A stretch of DNA of 64,000 bases. Source: Photobacterium lipolyticum (lineage in GTDB: Bacteria; Pseudomonadota; Gammaproteobacteria; Enterobacterales; Vibrionaceae). A program made the translations under genes and the position numbers. This document shows positions 56,309 through 64,000 of this stretch, piece by piece. The notes below the pieces were generated by a model. The model saw nothing but the letters and a program-made list of their open reading frames with translations, ran no database searches and was not told the origin of the DNA. The stretch spans positions 1-64,000 of the forward strand of contig NZ_PYMC01000014.1 of the NCBI RefSeq assembly GCF_003026475.1. The letters run 5' to 3'. Each line of letters begins with the position of its first letter. Within the stretch, counting starts at the first letter, position 1.

Positions 56309-58042
56309 TTATGGCGTAGCAATTAGACAGCCATCATTACTTGCGCTGTTTAGGTAAACAATCCCTTTAGGCGTGTAATCAACAGCATTGATATGGCCTT
56401 TGTCTTGAATGAATTCTTTCAGTACATCGGCATCAACAAAGCCGCTATTGACATAGCCGTTTTCAGTTGTATTGACTTTTGGATAACCATCGCCACCGGA
56501 TGCACTGTAGCTCGGCACAGTGAAGGTATAAGTTGCTGATGGATCAAAATCTTGCTCGCCAATGGTATTAATGGTGACCTTTTTGGCTTCACAGTCAACA
56601 CTCATATCAATGCCAGCAAATTGTGCATAAGCGCCAGAACCAGCTGTCATGGTTGCCACAGTGTTCAAATACTCAATCACTTCTGCAGCTGGCATGGTCA
56701 CGCTGGCAACCATATTGCCGAAAGGTTGAACAGTCAGTACGTCTTTGTAGCTGATTTCGTAGCCATCACCATCTCCGTCAATTGAGGCCCGTACACCGCC
56801 TGAGTTCATGACACCGAAAGAGGCCGCTGCTATTTTATTGTAATGCGCTTTCGCAATCAGGGTACCCAGATTGGTTTGTTTTGTTCGAACAACACCGCGA
56901 TCGCCTTCCAATTTACCGGTGGCAGTAGCGATAGTCCCCTCAATCTCTTTAGCGCCTTTGTCGTGATAGTATTGAAGCTCAGTTAATAGCTCTTCGTCTG
57001 GTTTGATTTCTTTGCCGATTAAGACTCTCTCACCTGCATCATTTTTGACTTTTAAGTTAACCGGGATCAGCTCGTAGTTTGTTAGCTTAACTTCTTCGCC
57101 TGTTACTTCAAAGTCGGCGCGGCCTACATATTTGCCCCATTCATGAGCTTGCATGATATAGGTGCCGTTTTGTTTATCAGGCGTACATTCATCGCCAGGA
57201 TTGAAATCTGCATAGTCATTGGTACCAGGCTCCATGCAAACTGGATTCTGCGAGTGGCCACCAATAATGGCATCTAACGAACCTGCTTCAAGTGCATTTG
57301 CTAAGGCAATATCTCCAGGTGCGTTACTACCAAAATTACCATTTTCGTAATGACCCATGTGAGTGGTTGCAAGAATGATATCAGGCTTTTCAGAAGCTTC
57401 TAGCTCGGCAATAACTTTCTTTGCTTCTTCCTTTGGATCACGGAAATCGATGTCAGCCGTATATTCTACATTACCAATTTTTGCCGTGTCTTCAGTTGTT
57501 AAACCGATTACTGCGACCTTCAGGCCATTAATATCAAAGATTTTGTATGCATCGAAAAGGCGTTCGTTTTTGTCCTTTAGGTAAATATTGGCAGCAAGCA
57601 TCGGAAACTCTGCCAGATCCCGTTGCATATCCAATACTTGGCGAGGGTTATCGAACTCATGGTTACCAACCGCCATCGCATCGTATTTAATACGGTTCAT
57701 GCCAATGAAGTCTGGCACGGCATCTTGCAAGTCTGATTCTGGTACCCCGGTATTAATATCACCACCTGAGAGCAGTAGTACTTCACCACCATCGGCTTCA
57801 ACTTCTGCGCGCAGCTGATTGATCAGTGTCTTACGAGCAGCCATACCATACTCGCCATTATCATTCTGCCAGAAGCGACCATGGTTATCATTGGTATGAA
57901 GAACAGTAAATTTAGTTGTGGTTGCAACACCTGTTGTCGGTGTTGCGGTGTTAGTCGAATCACTGTCATTACAGCCGACAAGGGCGGTTAATATCGCAGC
58001 ACTTAAGAGACTTATCGTTATTTTTTTATGTGCGTTCATCAT
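56309..58042 (-). CDS. nutA: UshA/NutA-type 5'-nucleotidase lipoprotein
   Basis: This metallophosphoesterase of about 577 residues hydrolyses extracellular nucleotides and UDP-sugars for uptake. A lipoprotein signal ends TALVGC. The N-terminal metal site shows LHTNDNHGRF, LSGGDINTG and AVGNHEFD, then THMGHYENG and GGHSQNPVC. The C-terminal nucleotide-specificity domain has MNSGGVRASIDGDGDGYEISYKD (in part) and FTVPSYSASGGDGYP. Vibrio parahaemolyticus NutA is likewise a lipoprotein. An in-frame GTG at 58051 is an alternative start. Confidence 0.93.
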   Translation of the reverse strand: MMNAHKKITISLLSAAILTALVGCNDSDSTNTATPTTGVATTTKFTVLHTNDNHGRFWQNDNGEYGMAARKTLINQLRAEVEADGGEVLLLSGGDINTGVPESDLQDAVPDFIGMNRIKYDAMAVGNHEFDNPRQVLDMQRDLAEFPMLAANIYLKDKNERLFDAYKIFDINGLKVAVIGLTTEDTAKIGNVEYTADIDFRDPKEEAKKVIAELEASEKPDIILATTHMGHYENGNFGSNAPGDIALANALEAGSLDAIIGGHSQNPVCMEPGTNDYADFNPGDECTPDKQNGTYIMQAHEWGKYVGRADFEVTGEEVKLTNYELIPVNLKVKNDAGERVLIGKEIKPDEELLTELQYYHDKGAKEIEGTIATATGKLEGDRGVVRTKQTNLGTLIAKAHYNKIAAASFGVMNSGGVRASIDGDGDGYEISYKDVLTVQPFGNMVASVTMPAAEVIEYLNTVATMTAGSGAYAQFAGIDMSVDCEAKKVTINTIGEQDFDPSATYTFTVPSYSASGGDGYPKVNTTENGYVNSGFVDADVLKEFIQDKGHINAVDYTPKGIVYLNSASNDGCLIATP

Positions 58043-58587
58043 ATTATTCACTTAGCTAATTAAGGTAATAGGTGTCTTTGCTCATTTTTATACATAGGCA
58101 AAGATCATTAATTGTTCGAAGCGAACGCCAAAATAGCTAAATTGAGTAATTACTCCAACATGGTAAATGATTGAATGTGCGAATGATCACCTAGTGATAG
58201 GTAACTTAATTCAATAAGAATGGGTGCATCAACAAACCAACACAAAAAGTAAATAAGCAATAAATAACATACACGCATGTATGTATTTATGACCACCATC
58301 ACGGATGCCGTGTAACCATTCGGTGTATCTAAGGCGTTGAAGTGTGATCTCACTCATTATGATATAACTATGCTGTATCCAATTGAGCGATACCATTAAA
58401 CGACTGCCGAGGAAAATCAGTGTGCCCACTTTTGCGGCAAATGAGCTTGAAAGGGCCCCCCTCCTGTACTCAACTGCCTTGAATTGAACTCGCAGAGCGC
58501 ACTCTGAATCCTGTATCTTGCAGTTACTTGGGTATAGTTGCAAAATAGCTAACTGAGTATTGTCTTCCCCTGCAACGGAAACTAAGC
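58043..58587. other. 545-bp region between nutA and uvrB
   Basis: CAAAATAGCTAA occurs at 58129-58140 and again at 58541-58552, each followed by a TGAGTA-like tail. Between them lie unassigned DNA, a weak CRP-like TGTGATCTCACTCA (58343), and the one-ended repeat listed separately. No LexA box was recognised before uvrB. Minus-strand frames of 67 and 104 codons here have no family features. Confidence 0.5.
58460..58535 (-). repeat. One-ended, diverged copy of the MITE-like repeat
   Basis: Read on the minus strand from 58535, the first 36 bases match the left end of the element at 38926 at 31 of 36 positions, then similarity fades to about 58460. No opposite terminal repeat was found, so it is truncated. 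Confidence 0.75.
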
Positions 58588-60612
58588 ATGAGCAAAGCGT
58601 TCAAACTGTCTTCTCATTTTTCACCGTCGGGTGATCAGCCTACTGCGATCAATCAACTGCTTGATGGGTTAGATGCTGGCCTTGCTCATCAAACACTGTT
58701 AGGGGTTACCGGTTCAGGTAAAACTTTTACGGTGGCGAATGTGATTGCGAAAGCCAATCGTCCCACATTTATATTGGCACCTAATAAGACGCTGGCAGCG
58801 CAGCTATATGGGGAAATGAAAGAATTTTTTCCTGATAATGCAGTGGAATATTTCGTCTCTTACTATGACTATTATCAACCTGAAGCGTATGTGCCGACGA
58901 CGGATACCTTCATCGAAAAAGATGCGTCGGTGAATGCCCATATTGAGCAGATGCGGTTGTCGGCAACGAAAGCGCTGATGGAGCGTCGTGATGTGATCAT
59001 CATTGCTTCGGTTTCGGCGATTTATGGCCTGGGTGATCCTGACTCTTATCTTAAAATGATGTTGCATGTTCGCCGGGGCGATATGCTTGATCAGCGTGAT
59101 ATTCTGCGTCGTTTAGCTGAACTACAATACAAGCGGAACGATATGGTATTTGAGCGCGGTACTTTCCGCGTTCGGGGGGAAGTGATAGATGTCTTCCCGG
59201 CAGAATCGGAGCATGATGCAATTCGCATTGAGCTGTTTGATGATGAAGTTGATTGTATTAGTGTTTTTGACCCGTTGACCGGGGCGGTCCAGCAGCGTGA
59301 TTTGCCACGGTGTACGATTTATCCGAAGACCCACTATGTAACCCCGCGCGAAAAAATACTGGAAGCGATCGATAAGATCAAAGATGAACTGGTAATACGC
59401 CGTAAGCAATTAATCGATAATAACAAGCTGGTCGAAGAGCAGCGTATTGCCCAACGCACTCAATTTGATATTGAGATGATGAACGAACTGGGTTTTTGTT
59501 CTGGGATCGAAAACTATTCTCGTTACCTCAGTGGACGTGCCGAGGGTGAGCCGCCTCCGACGTTATTTGATTATCTGCCTGCTGATGGCCTGCTAATTAT
59601 CGACGAATCTCATGTCACGGTGTCGCAGATTGGTGCCATGTACCGTGGTGATCGCTCTCGAAAGGAAAACCTTGTCGAATACGGTTTTCGCCTGCCTTCA
59701 GCATTGGATAATCGTCCGATGAAGTTTGAAGAATTTGAATCATTAGCTCCACAAACCATTTATGTGTCGGCCACACCGGGCAAATATGAAATAGAGCGCT
59801 CCGGTGGTGATATCGCTGAGCAGGTGGTGCGTCCGACAGGATTGCTCGATCCGATCATCGAAGTTCGCCCGGTTGCCACACAGGTTGATGATTTATTGTC
59901 AGAAATCCGAATCCGAGAAGTAAAAGGAGAGCGAGTACTGGTTACAACACTGACCAAACGCATGGCGGAAGACCTGACGGAATACCTGGCGGAACATGGC
60001 GTTAAGGTGCGCTACCTACACTCCGATATTGATACGGTTGAGCGGGTTGAGATCATTCGCGATCTGCGTCTGGGTGAATTTGATGTTCTGGTTGGGATCA
60101 ACCTGTTACGAGAAGGTCTGGATATGCCTGAAGTGTCGCTGGTGGCGATACTTGATGCCGACAAAGAAGGATTTTTACGTTCTGAACGTTCGTTGATCCA
60201 GACCATTGGTCGTGCGGCGCGTAACCTGGAAGGGCGTGCTATTTTATATGGCGATAAAATTACGGGCTCAATGGAGCGAGCAATTAACGAAACCAACCGC
60301 CGCCGAGAGAAGCAGCATGCCTATAATGAAAAACGTGGCATCGTACCTCAGGCGCTGAATAAAAAAGTTGGAGATATTCTTGAGTTGGGTAAGCCAAGTT
60401 CGCGCTCAAGGATCAACAAAGCAGCCCAACTAAACAGGGTTGCAGAAAGCAAGGGAACTTACACCAGCATGTCACCGCAGCAACTGGAAACGGAAATTCA
60501 GAAGCTGGAAACAGAAATGTATGATTTGGCGCAGAACTTAGAGTTCGAAAAAGCTGCCGAAACCCGTGACAAGATCCATACTCTTCGACAGCAGTTTATT
60601 ACGAATAGCTAA
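58588..60612 (+). CDS. uvrB: Excinuclease ABC subunit B
   Basis: This 674-residue damage-verifying helicase belongs to nucleotide excision repair. Visible are the Walker [13 protein letters not shown], the beta-hairpin region [20 protein letters not shown]-type [19 protein letters not shown], helicase motifs [10 protein letters not shown] and QTIGRAARN, and a C-terminal UVR domain for UvrC ([13 protein letters not shown]). The length is normal. The promoter region is disturbed by repeats, and no SOS box was seen. Confidence 0.98.
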   Translation: MSKAFKLSSHFSPSGDQPTAINQLLDGLDAGLAHQTLLGVTGSGKTFTVANVIAKANRPTFILAPNKTLAAQLYGEMKEFFPDNAVEYFVSYYDYYQPEAYVPTTDTFIEKDASVNAHIEQMRLSATKALMERRDVIIIASVSAIYGLGDPDSYLKMMLHVRRGDMLDQRDILRRLAELQYKRNDMVFERGTFRVRGEVIDVFPAESEHDAIRIELFDDEVDCISVFDPLTGAVQQRDLPRCTIYPKTHYVTPREKILEAIDKIKDELVIRRKQLIDNNKLVEEQRIAQRTQFDIEMMNELGFCSGIENYSRYLSGRAEGEPPPTLFDYLPADGLLIIDESHVTVSQIGAMYRGDRSRKENLVEYGFRLPSALDNRPMKFEEFESLAPQTIYVSATPGKYEIERSGGDIAEQVVRPTGLLDPIIEVRPVATQVDDLLSEIRIREVKGERVLVTTLTKRMAEDLTEYLAEHGVKVRYLHSDIDTVERVEIIRDLRLGEFDVLVGINLLREGLDMPEVSLVAILDADKEGFLRSERSLIQTIGRAARNLEGRAILYGDKITGSMERAINETNRRREKQHAYNEKRGIVPQALNKKVGDILELGKPSSRSRINKAAQLNRVAESKGTYTSMSPQQLETEIQKLETEMYDLAQNLEFEKAAETRDKIHTLRQQFITNS

Positions 60613-60636
60613 TCCTGCCATTCTGAATTTCAGGCA

Positions 60637-60737
60637 AAAAAAAACCAACCGATAATTATTTCGGTTGGCCTCATTGTTTTAGTGAAAAAATCCACAAACA
60701 ACGTCAGTTGGCTAGGTTGACTCTTAATTCAGAGTCA
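60637..60737 (-). ncRNA. qrr1: Qrr1 quorum-regulatory small RNA
   Basis: Qrr RNAs act with Hfq to control the master regulator mRNA (luxR/hapR type) and luxO-luxU output. On the minus strand the RNA opens with the stem TGACTCT/AGAGTCA. It continues with the deeply conserved pairing core ACCTAGCCAACTGACGTTGT, then an AU-rich stretch. It ends in a terminator, CCAACCGA/TCGGTTGG with nine U. The predicted length is 101 bases. It is divergent from luxO, the usual place of qrr1. A sigma-54 promoter gives a start at exactly 60737. Confidence 0.95.
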
Positions 60738-60746
60738 CTTTATATA

Positions 60747-60764
60747 ATGCAGGCATCGTGCCAA
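60747..60764 (-). promoter_or_regulatory. Sigma-54 promoter of qrr1
   Basis: On the minus strand TTGGCACGATGCCTGCAT has the -24 GG and -12 GC separated by 10 bases, the RpoN consensus layout. The -12 base at 60749 puts +1 at 60737, the first base of the first Qrr stem. Confidence 0.92.
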
Positions 60765-60846
60765 CTTTTTTGTGGTAATGATTTGTACTTTTTACCAATG
60801 GTAAAGATATTTTTGTCATATTTATTTGCTAAACTGGAGTTGTAAT

Positions 60847-60859
60847 TCGCATTTTGCAA
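60847..60859. promoter_or_regulatory. LuxO-type activator site
   Basis: The minus strand reads TTGCAAAATGCGA, matching nine of ten positions of the LuxO consensus TTGCA-N3-TGCAA, about 110-122 bp upstream of the qrr1 start. A weaker TTTTGCGA follows. It lies between qrr1 and luxO, so it may influence both. Confidence 0.65.
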
Positions 60860-60963
60860 ACCGTTTTGCGATTCATAGTGAGACGGAGGAAAATGAAAAT
60901 CGTATTAACGCAACTACTTGTATTGATTAAAATTGGTTCATGGGACTCATGTCTGAGGTGGAA

Positions 60964-62412
60964 ATGGAAAGCAGGGCACAACAACGGCAAGTATTGATGG
61001 TAGAAGACACCGCTTCTGTCGCGGCGTTGTATAAATCTTACCTTAATCCTCTGGGGCTAAGTGTCAATATTGTCGGCACGGGAAGAGAAGCACTCAGTTT
61101 CATTCAGGATATTGTTCCAGATCTGATCCTTCTTGATTTACGCTTGCCCGACATGACGGGTATGGAAGTCCTGGAAGCAGTTCGACGCGAGCATACCAAT
61201 CTTCCTGTTGTGATCATGACAGCCCATGGGTCGATTGATGTAGCCGTTGAAGCCATGAGATATGGCGCTCAGGATTTTTTAATCAAACCCTGTGAAGCTG
61301 ATCGGCTGCGTATTACCGTTAACAATGTTTTGAGGGAAGGCTGCCAAACTCGGGATGCTTCTCAATCCAAGCAAGGTGGCGCGCAATATCAAGGCTTCAT
61401 TGGCAACAGTATTCCGATGCAAGCGGTATATCGTGTGATCGAATCAGCCGCGGCAAGTAAGGCGACGGTATTTATTACAGGTGAAAGCGGCACCGGGAAA
61501 GAGGTTTGTGCTGAGGCGGTTCATGCCGCGAGTCCGCGAAATGACAAACCGTTCATAGCCTTAAACTGTGCCGCAATTCCAAAAGAGTTGATTGAAAGTG
61601 AGTTGTTCGGCCATGTAAAAGGGGCATTTACCGGAGCTTCAACTGAACGTCAGGGAGCGGTAGAGCTCGCCCATCAAGGAACATTGTTCCTCGATGAGCT
61701 TTGCGAAATGGACTTAGATTTACAAAGTAAGTTGCTGCGTTTTATTCAAACCGGCACTTATCAGAAAGTGGGCTCTTCAAAAACCAGTACGGTAGATGTT
61801 CGTTTTGTTTGTGCGACTAACCGAAACCCTTGGGTGGAAGTGCAAGAAGGGCGTTTTCGGGAAGACTTGTATTATAGGTTACACGTTATTCCTATTGCAC
61901 TGCCGCCTTTGCGTGATCGCAGTGATGACATGATTGAGATTGCCCATGCTTTACTGGCTTTGATGTCGGTGGAAGAAGGTAAAAACTTCAGTCGCTTTTC
62001 GCCAGATGTCATTGCGTCACTTAAAGCACACTCCTGGCCAGGCAATGTACGAGAGTTACAGAATGTCATCCGGAATATAGTGGTATTAAATGCTGGCGAA
62101 GAAGTGACTTTGCAAATGCTTCCACCGCAGATAAGCAGTATAGCTGGCGCTGAAATTGCATCTTCTATAAATAGTTCACCAGATATTGAAAACCGTCCAA
62201 TCGAATTTGGTGCAAATTTACATATTGAACAAAGTGGACGGTGGACGATTGAGCCGCTTTGGGTGGTTGAAAAACGTGCAATTCAGGCTGCAATTGATGT
62301 CTGTAACGGAAACATTCCGCGTGCTGCAGGTTTACTGGAAGTTAGCCCTTCGACCATATACAGAAAATTACAAACCTGGCAGGAAACAACAGGGAGATCA
62401 AATAAATGGTAA
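60964..62412 (+). CDS. luxO: Quorum-sensing response regulator LuxO
   Basis: This sigma-54-dependent regulator of 482 residues has an N-terminal receiver domain with Asp58 ([15 protein letters not shown]). A central AAA+ domain carries Walker A GESGTGKE and the sigma-54 contact loop [14 protein letters not shown] Fis-type helix-turn-helix ([21 protein letters not shown]) ends the protein. Phosphorylated at low cell density by LuxU, it activates qrr genes. The ATG at 60964 is preferred because GAGGTGG lies just upstream; ATGs at 60940 and 60949 are in frame. It overlaps luxU by 7 bases. Confidence 0.97.
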   Translation: MESRAQQRQVLMVEDTASVAALYKSYLNPLGLSVNIVGTGREALSFIQDIVPDLILLDLRLPDMTGMEVLEAVRREHTNLPVVIMTAHGSIDVAVEAMRYGAQDFLIKPCEADRLRITVNNVLREGCQTRDASQSKQGGAQYQGFIGNSIPMQAVYRVIESAAASKATVFITGESGTGKEVCAEAVHAASPRNDKPFIALNCAAIPKELIESELFGHVKGAFTGASTERQGAVELAHQGTLFLDELCEMDLDLQSKLLRFIQTGTYQKVGSSKTSTVDVRFVCATNRNPWVEVQEGRFREDLYYRLHVIPIALPPLRDRSDDMIEIAHALLALMSVEEGKNFSRFSPDVIASLKAHSWPGNVRELQNVIRNIVVLNAGEEVTLQMLPPQISSIAGAEIASSINSSPDIENRPIEFGANLHIEQSGRWTIEPLWVVEKRAIQAAIDVCNGNIPRAAGLLEVSPSTIYRKLQTWQETTGRSNKW

Positions 62413-62765
62413 AGAGTATTAATGCGGAAACCATCAAACGACTGGCAGAAGAAGTCGGTGAAGAAACGGTCATACTCTTACTTAATGTATTTAGTGATGA
62501 GCTACAGCAGTACTTACGCCAGTTATCTGATCAACCGTCGGTGAATCAGGTCGGGGAGATCAGCCATGCCATTAAAAGCAGCGCTGCCAGCTTTGGGGCT
62601 GACAGTCTAGCTGAAATGGCTCAAGAATGTGAATCGCGTGTGAGACAAGGGCAAAATGAGTGGATGGTGGATCATTTGCCTGAATTGACACAAATGGTTA
62701 AGGGCATGGCACACGAGTATAAGCAATTAGCCGGTAACGATCAGTCTATCAATCGCTTGTTTTAA
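62406..62765 (+). CDS. luxU: Phosphorelay protein LuxU
   Basis: This 119-residue HPt protein moves phosphate from the autoinducer receptor kinases to LuxO. The acceptor His54 sits in [17 protein letters not shown]. The start overlaps the luxO end by 7 bases, so translation is coupled. The last 39 bases overlap the converging yvcK gene. Confidence 0.96.
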   Translation: MVKSINAETIKRLAEEVGEETVILLLNVFSDELQQYLRQLSDQPSVNQVGEISHAIKSSAASFGADSLAEMAQECESRVRQGQNEWMVDHLPELTQMVKGMAHEYKQLAGNDQSINRLF

Positions 62766-63626
62766 CTTCATTCGGTCATGTCGCCACTCATGATTGCTGG
62801 AAGCTAAATCTTCAATCCGCTGTTCATACCTTGGGGCAAGTTCTGGACAAGGGTGATCTGTAATTATGCTATCAATGTGGCGCCCCTGCATTGCACGTTC
62901 ACACCAATGCAGCATAGTACTAAGAGACATTTTTCCGGCAGGCCCCTTCTCTTTATCCAGATTGGTTATAAATACGATTTTGGCCGGACTTTCTTTTAGC
63001 GCTGAACCAATATCTTTGAGTAGTAAAGGCGGCATAATACTGGTTAGAAAGCTGCCAGGCCCTAACAATATGATATTGGCATCTTTAATTGCCTTCACCG
63101 TTTCCTTTGTGGCGGGTACCGCAGGCTCAATATAAAGCCGTTGCGGTACTTCTTCCAGTTCATCGACACTGGTTTCACCGCAAATAATCTCGCCCGCCGG
63201 CGTCAATGCAGATAAGTCAGCCGGGTGCTCAGACATCGGGATGATATGGGGTTTGACCTTCAGCATATCCCGGATAAGATTAATAGCTTCTAAGGGGCGA
63301 ATGCAGAGATTATCGAGTGCGGTTAGCATCAAATTACCCAGATTATGCCCATTCAATTCGCCATTACCGCGAAAGCGATATTCAAAAATCATCGAACCGA
63401 CAGAGGGCTCTGTGATTAATTGATTAATGCAATTACGGGTATCTCCCCATGCAATTCCTCCCTGACAAGCACGAATACGACCAGTCGATCCGCCATTATC
63501 AGTAGTGGTGACAATGCCGGTAACTTGGGAGCCATAATCAGACAGAGAGGAGAGCATACGGCCCAAGCCATGACCACCACCGATAGCAACGATCTTGGTT
63601 TTAATTTCAGTCTTTGTGTTTGTCAT
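62727..63626 (-). CDS. yvcK: YvcK/CofD-like gluconeogenesis factor family protein
   Basis: This 299-residue protein has the nucleotide-sugar-binding start IVAIGGGHGLGRMLSSL, TTTDNGGSTGRIR, WGDTRNCI and GHNLGNLML, and LGPGSFLTSIMPPLL. In Bacillus YvcK affects growth on gluconeogenic substrates and cell-wall synthesis; in Vibrio the role is unclear. The gene converges on luxU and overlaps it by 39 bases. The order luxO-luxU-yvcK is typical of vibrios. Confidence 0.94.
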   Translation of the reverse strand: MTNTKTEIKTKIVAIGGGHGLGRMLSSLSDYGSQVTGIVTTTDNGGSTGRIRACQGGIAWGDTRNCINQLITEPSVGSMIFEYRFRGNGELNGHNLGNLMLTALDNLCIRPLEAINLIRDMLKVKPHIIPMSEHPADLSALTPAGEIICGETSVDELEEVPQRLYIEPAVPATKETVKAIKDANIILLGPGSFLTSIMPPLLLKDIGSALKESPAKIVFITNLDKEKGPAGKMSLSTMLHWCERAMQGRHIDSIITDHPCPELAPRYEQRIEDLASSNHEWRHDRMKLKQAIDRLIVTG

Positions 63627-63743
63627 GAGCTTATTGCAATTTTTTGTGATCTTGATTGATGCCTAGAGTATACAAAGCAGCAAAATGAATACAAGACTTC
63701 GCTGGGGATATGCTATTAATGTCACTTTTTGCACACCCTAATA

Positions 63744-64000
63744 TTAGTGAGGCTCTTGCATCATATTCATTAAATAATCACAGGTATCCAGACAATTTGG
63801 GGTATTAAGTAGTGCTTGTTTTTCACTGGCGGGAACGGGCAAAATCTCTAACCAGCGCTGACATAACCAGCTTAAATTATTGAATTCTTTGGTTTGGTGT
63901 AAACGGTCGAGTTCCGGGTATTTCTCAAACATAATTCTCAACTTAACTGCCAGCAATCGCTGGTTATTGTGGAGTTGGATTTCTGTCCACTGAGGTATTG
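63744..64000 (-). CDS. C-terminal part of a LON-substrate-domain-like protein (runs off the right edge)
   Basis: The minus-strand frame is open to the window edge and gives at least 85 C-terminal residues. It includes LHNNQRLLAVKLRIMFEKYP, LSWLCQRWLEILPV and KQALLNTPNCLDTCDYLMNMM. The WLxxCQRWLEILP pattern followed by a KQ-LL block resembles the C-terminus of stand-alone LON N-terminal (substrate-binding) domain proteins of gammaproteobacteria, but the diagnostic N-terminal part is outside the window. A TTG at 63956 is not a credible start. Confidence 0.6.
   Translation of the reverse strand, partial: IPQWTEIQLHNNQRLLAVKLRIMFEKYPELDRLHQTKEFNNLSWLCQRWLEILPVPASEKQALLNTPNCLDTCDYLMNMMQEPH

Noticed and set aside
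58343..58356. CRP site before nutA
   Set aside because: TGTGATCTCACTCA has one good half only, far from the gene and next to repeat DNA.
58150..58543. Minus-strand frames of 67 and 104 codons before uvrB
   Set aside because: They overlap each other in different frames and the repeat copy, and show no protein-like pattern.
60637..60668. uvrB terminator
   Set aside because: The poly-A side is on the left and no T run follows on the right; it is the end of the minus-strand Qrr1 RNA.

Overview
The window reads as a chromosome segment of a marine gammaproteobacterium of the family Vibrionaceae, most likely a Photobacterium or close relative. The reasons are the luxO-luxU quorum-sensing pair with a divergent Qrr small RNA, the rsxABCDGE-nth block, rnt-motY (sodium-driven polar flagellum), the fadL-volA pair, the yejKLM group, and the yeaD/gapA/msrB/yeaC neighbourhood. 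Genus is inferred from gene order and protein similarity, not measured.

Layout. 1-4.7 kb: the 3' part of a giant RTX adhesin (VCBS repeats, cadherin-like domains, VWA, calcium-binding nonapeptides). 4.7-13.2 kb: central metabolism and stress housekeeping (yeaD, gapA, msrB, DUF2989 lipoprotein, yeaC, a GST-like protein, ansA, sppA). 13.3-20.5 kb: fadH under a FadR-type operator, a ydjA-type nitroreductase, selD broken by an in-frame TAA, intact selU, and topB. 20.5-28 kb: a GAF-like/GGDEF diguanylate cyclase, a small lipoprotein, yejM-yejL/yejK, a membrane-anchored HPt protein with no kinase, and ygbA. 28-36 kb: flavodoxin, pyruvate:flavodoxin oxidoreductase (nifJ), a short hybrid-cluster protein (hcp) and an NhaC antiporter, with FNR-type boxes before ygbA and hcp. 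These look like a low-oxygen and nitrosative-stress neighbourhood. 36.8-46 kb: asd, sodB, grxD, a second NhaC-superfamily antiporter, a 2-Cys peroxiredoxin, volA and fadL. 46-58 kb: rnt, motY, gloA, nth, the Rsx/Rnf electron-transport operon, two identical tRNA-Asn genes and a UshA/NutA-type nucleotidase. 58.5-64 kb: uvrB, qrr1, luxO, luxU, yvcK and the end of a LON-substrate-domain-like gene.

The most unexpected structure is in the intergenic DNA. A family of 7-bp-periodic CTAG/CGAG arrays occurs at six sites, several closed by inverted-repeat arms. A MITE-like element with perfect 23-bp terminal inverted repeats sits in front of grxD, and a diverged one-ended copy lies before uvrB. The 3' end of rnt together with its terminator has been tandemly duplicated (about 184 bp) and has decayed. 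rsxC carries near-identical 120-bp internal repeats. The Qrr1 small RNA has its own sigma-54 promoter and an upstream LuxO-type site.

Most coding calls rest on recognisable family motifs and lengths. Regulatory sites are pattern matches. No database search was possible.
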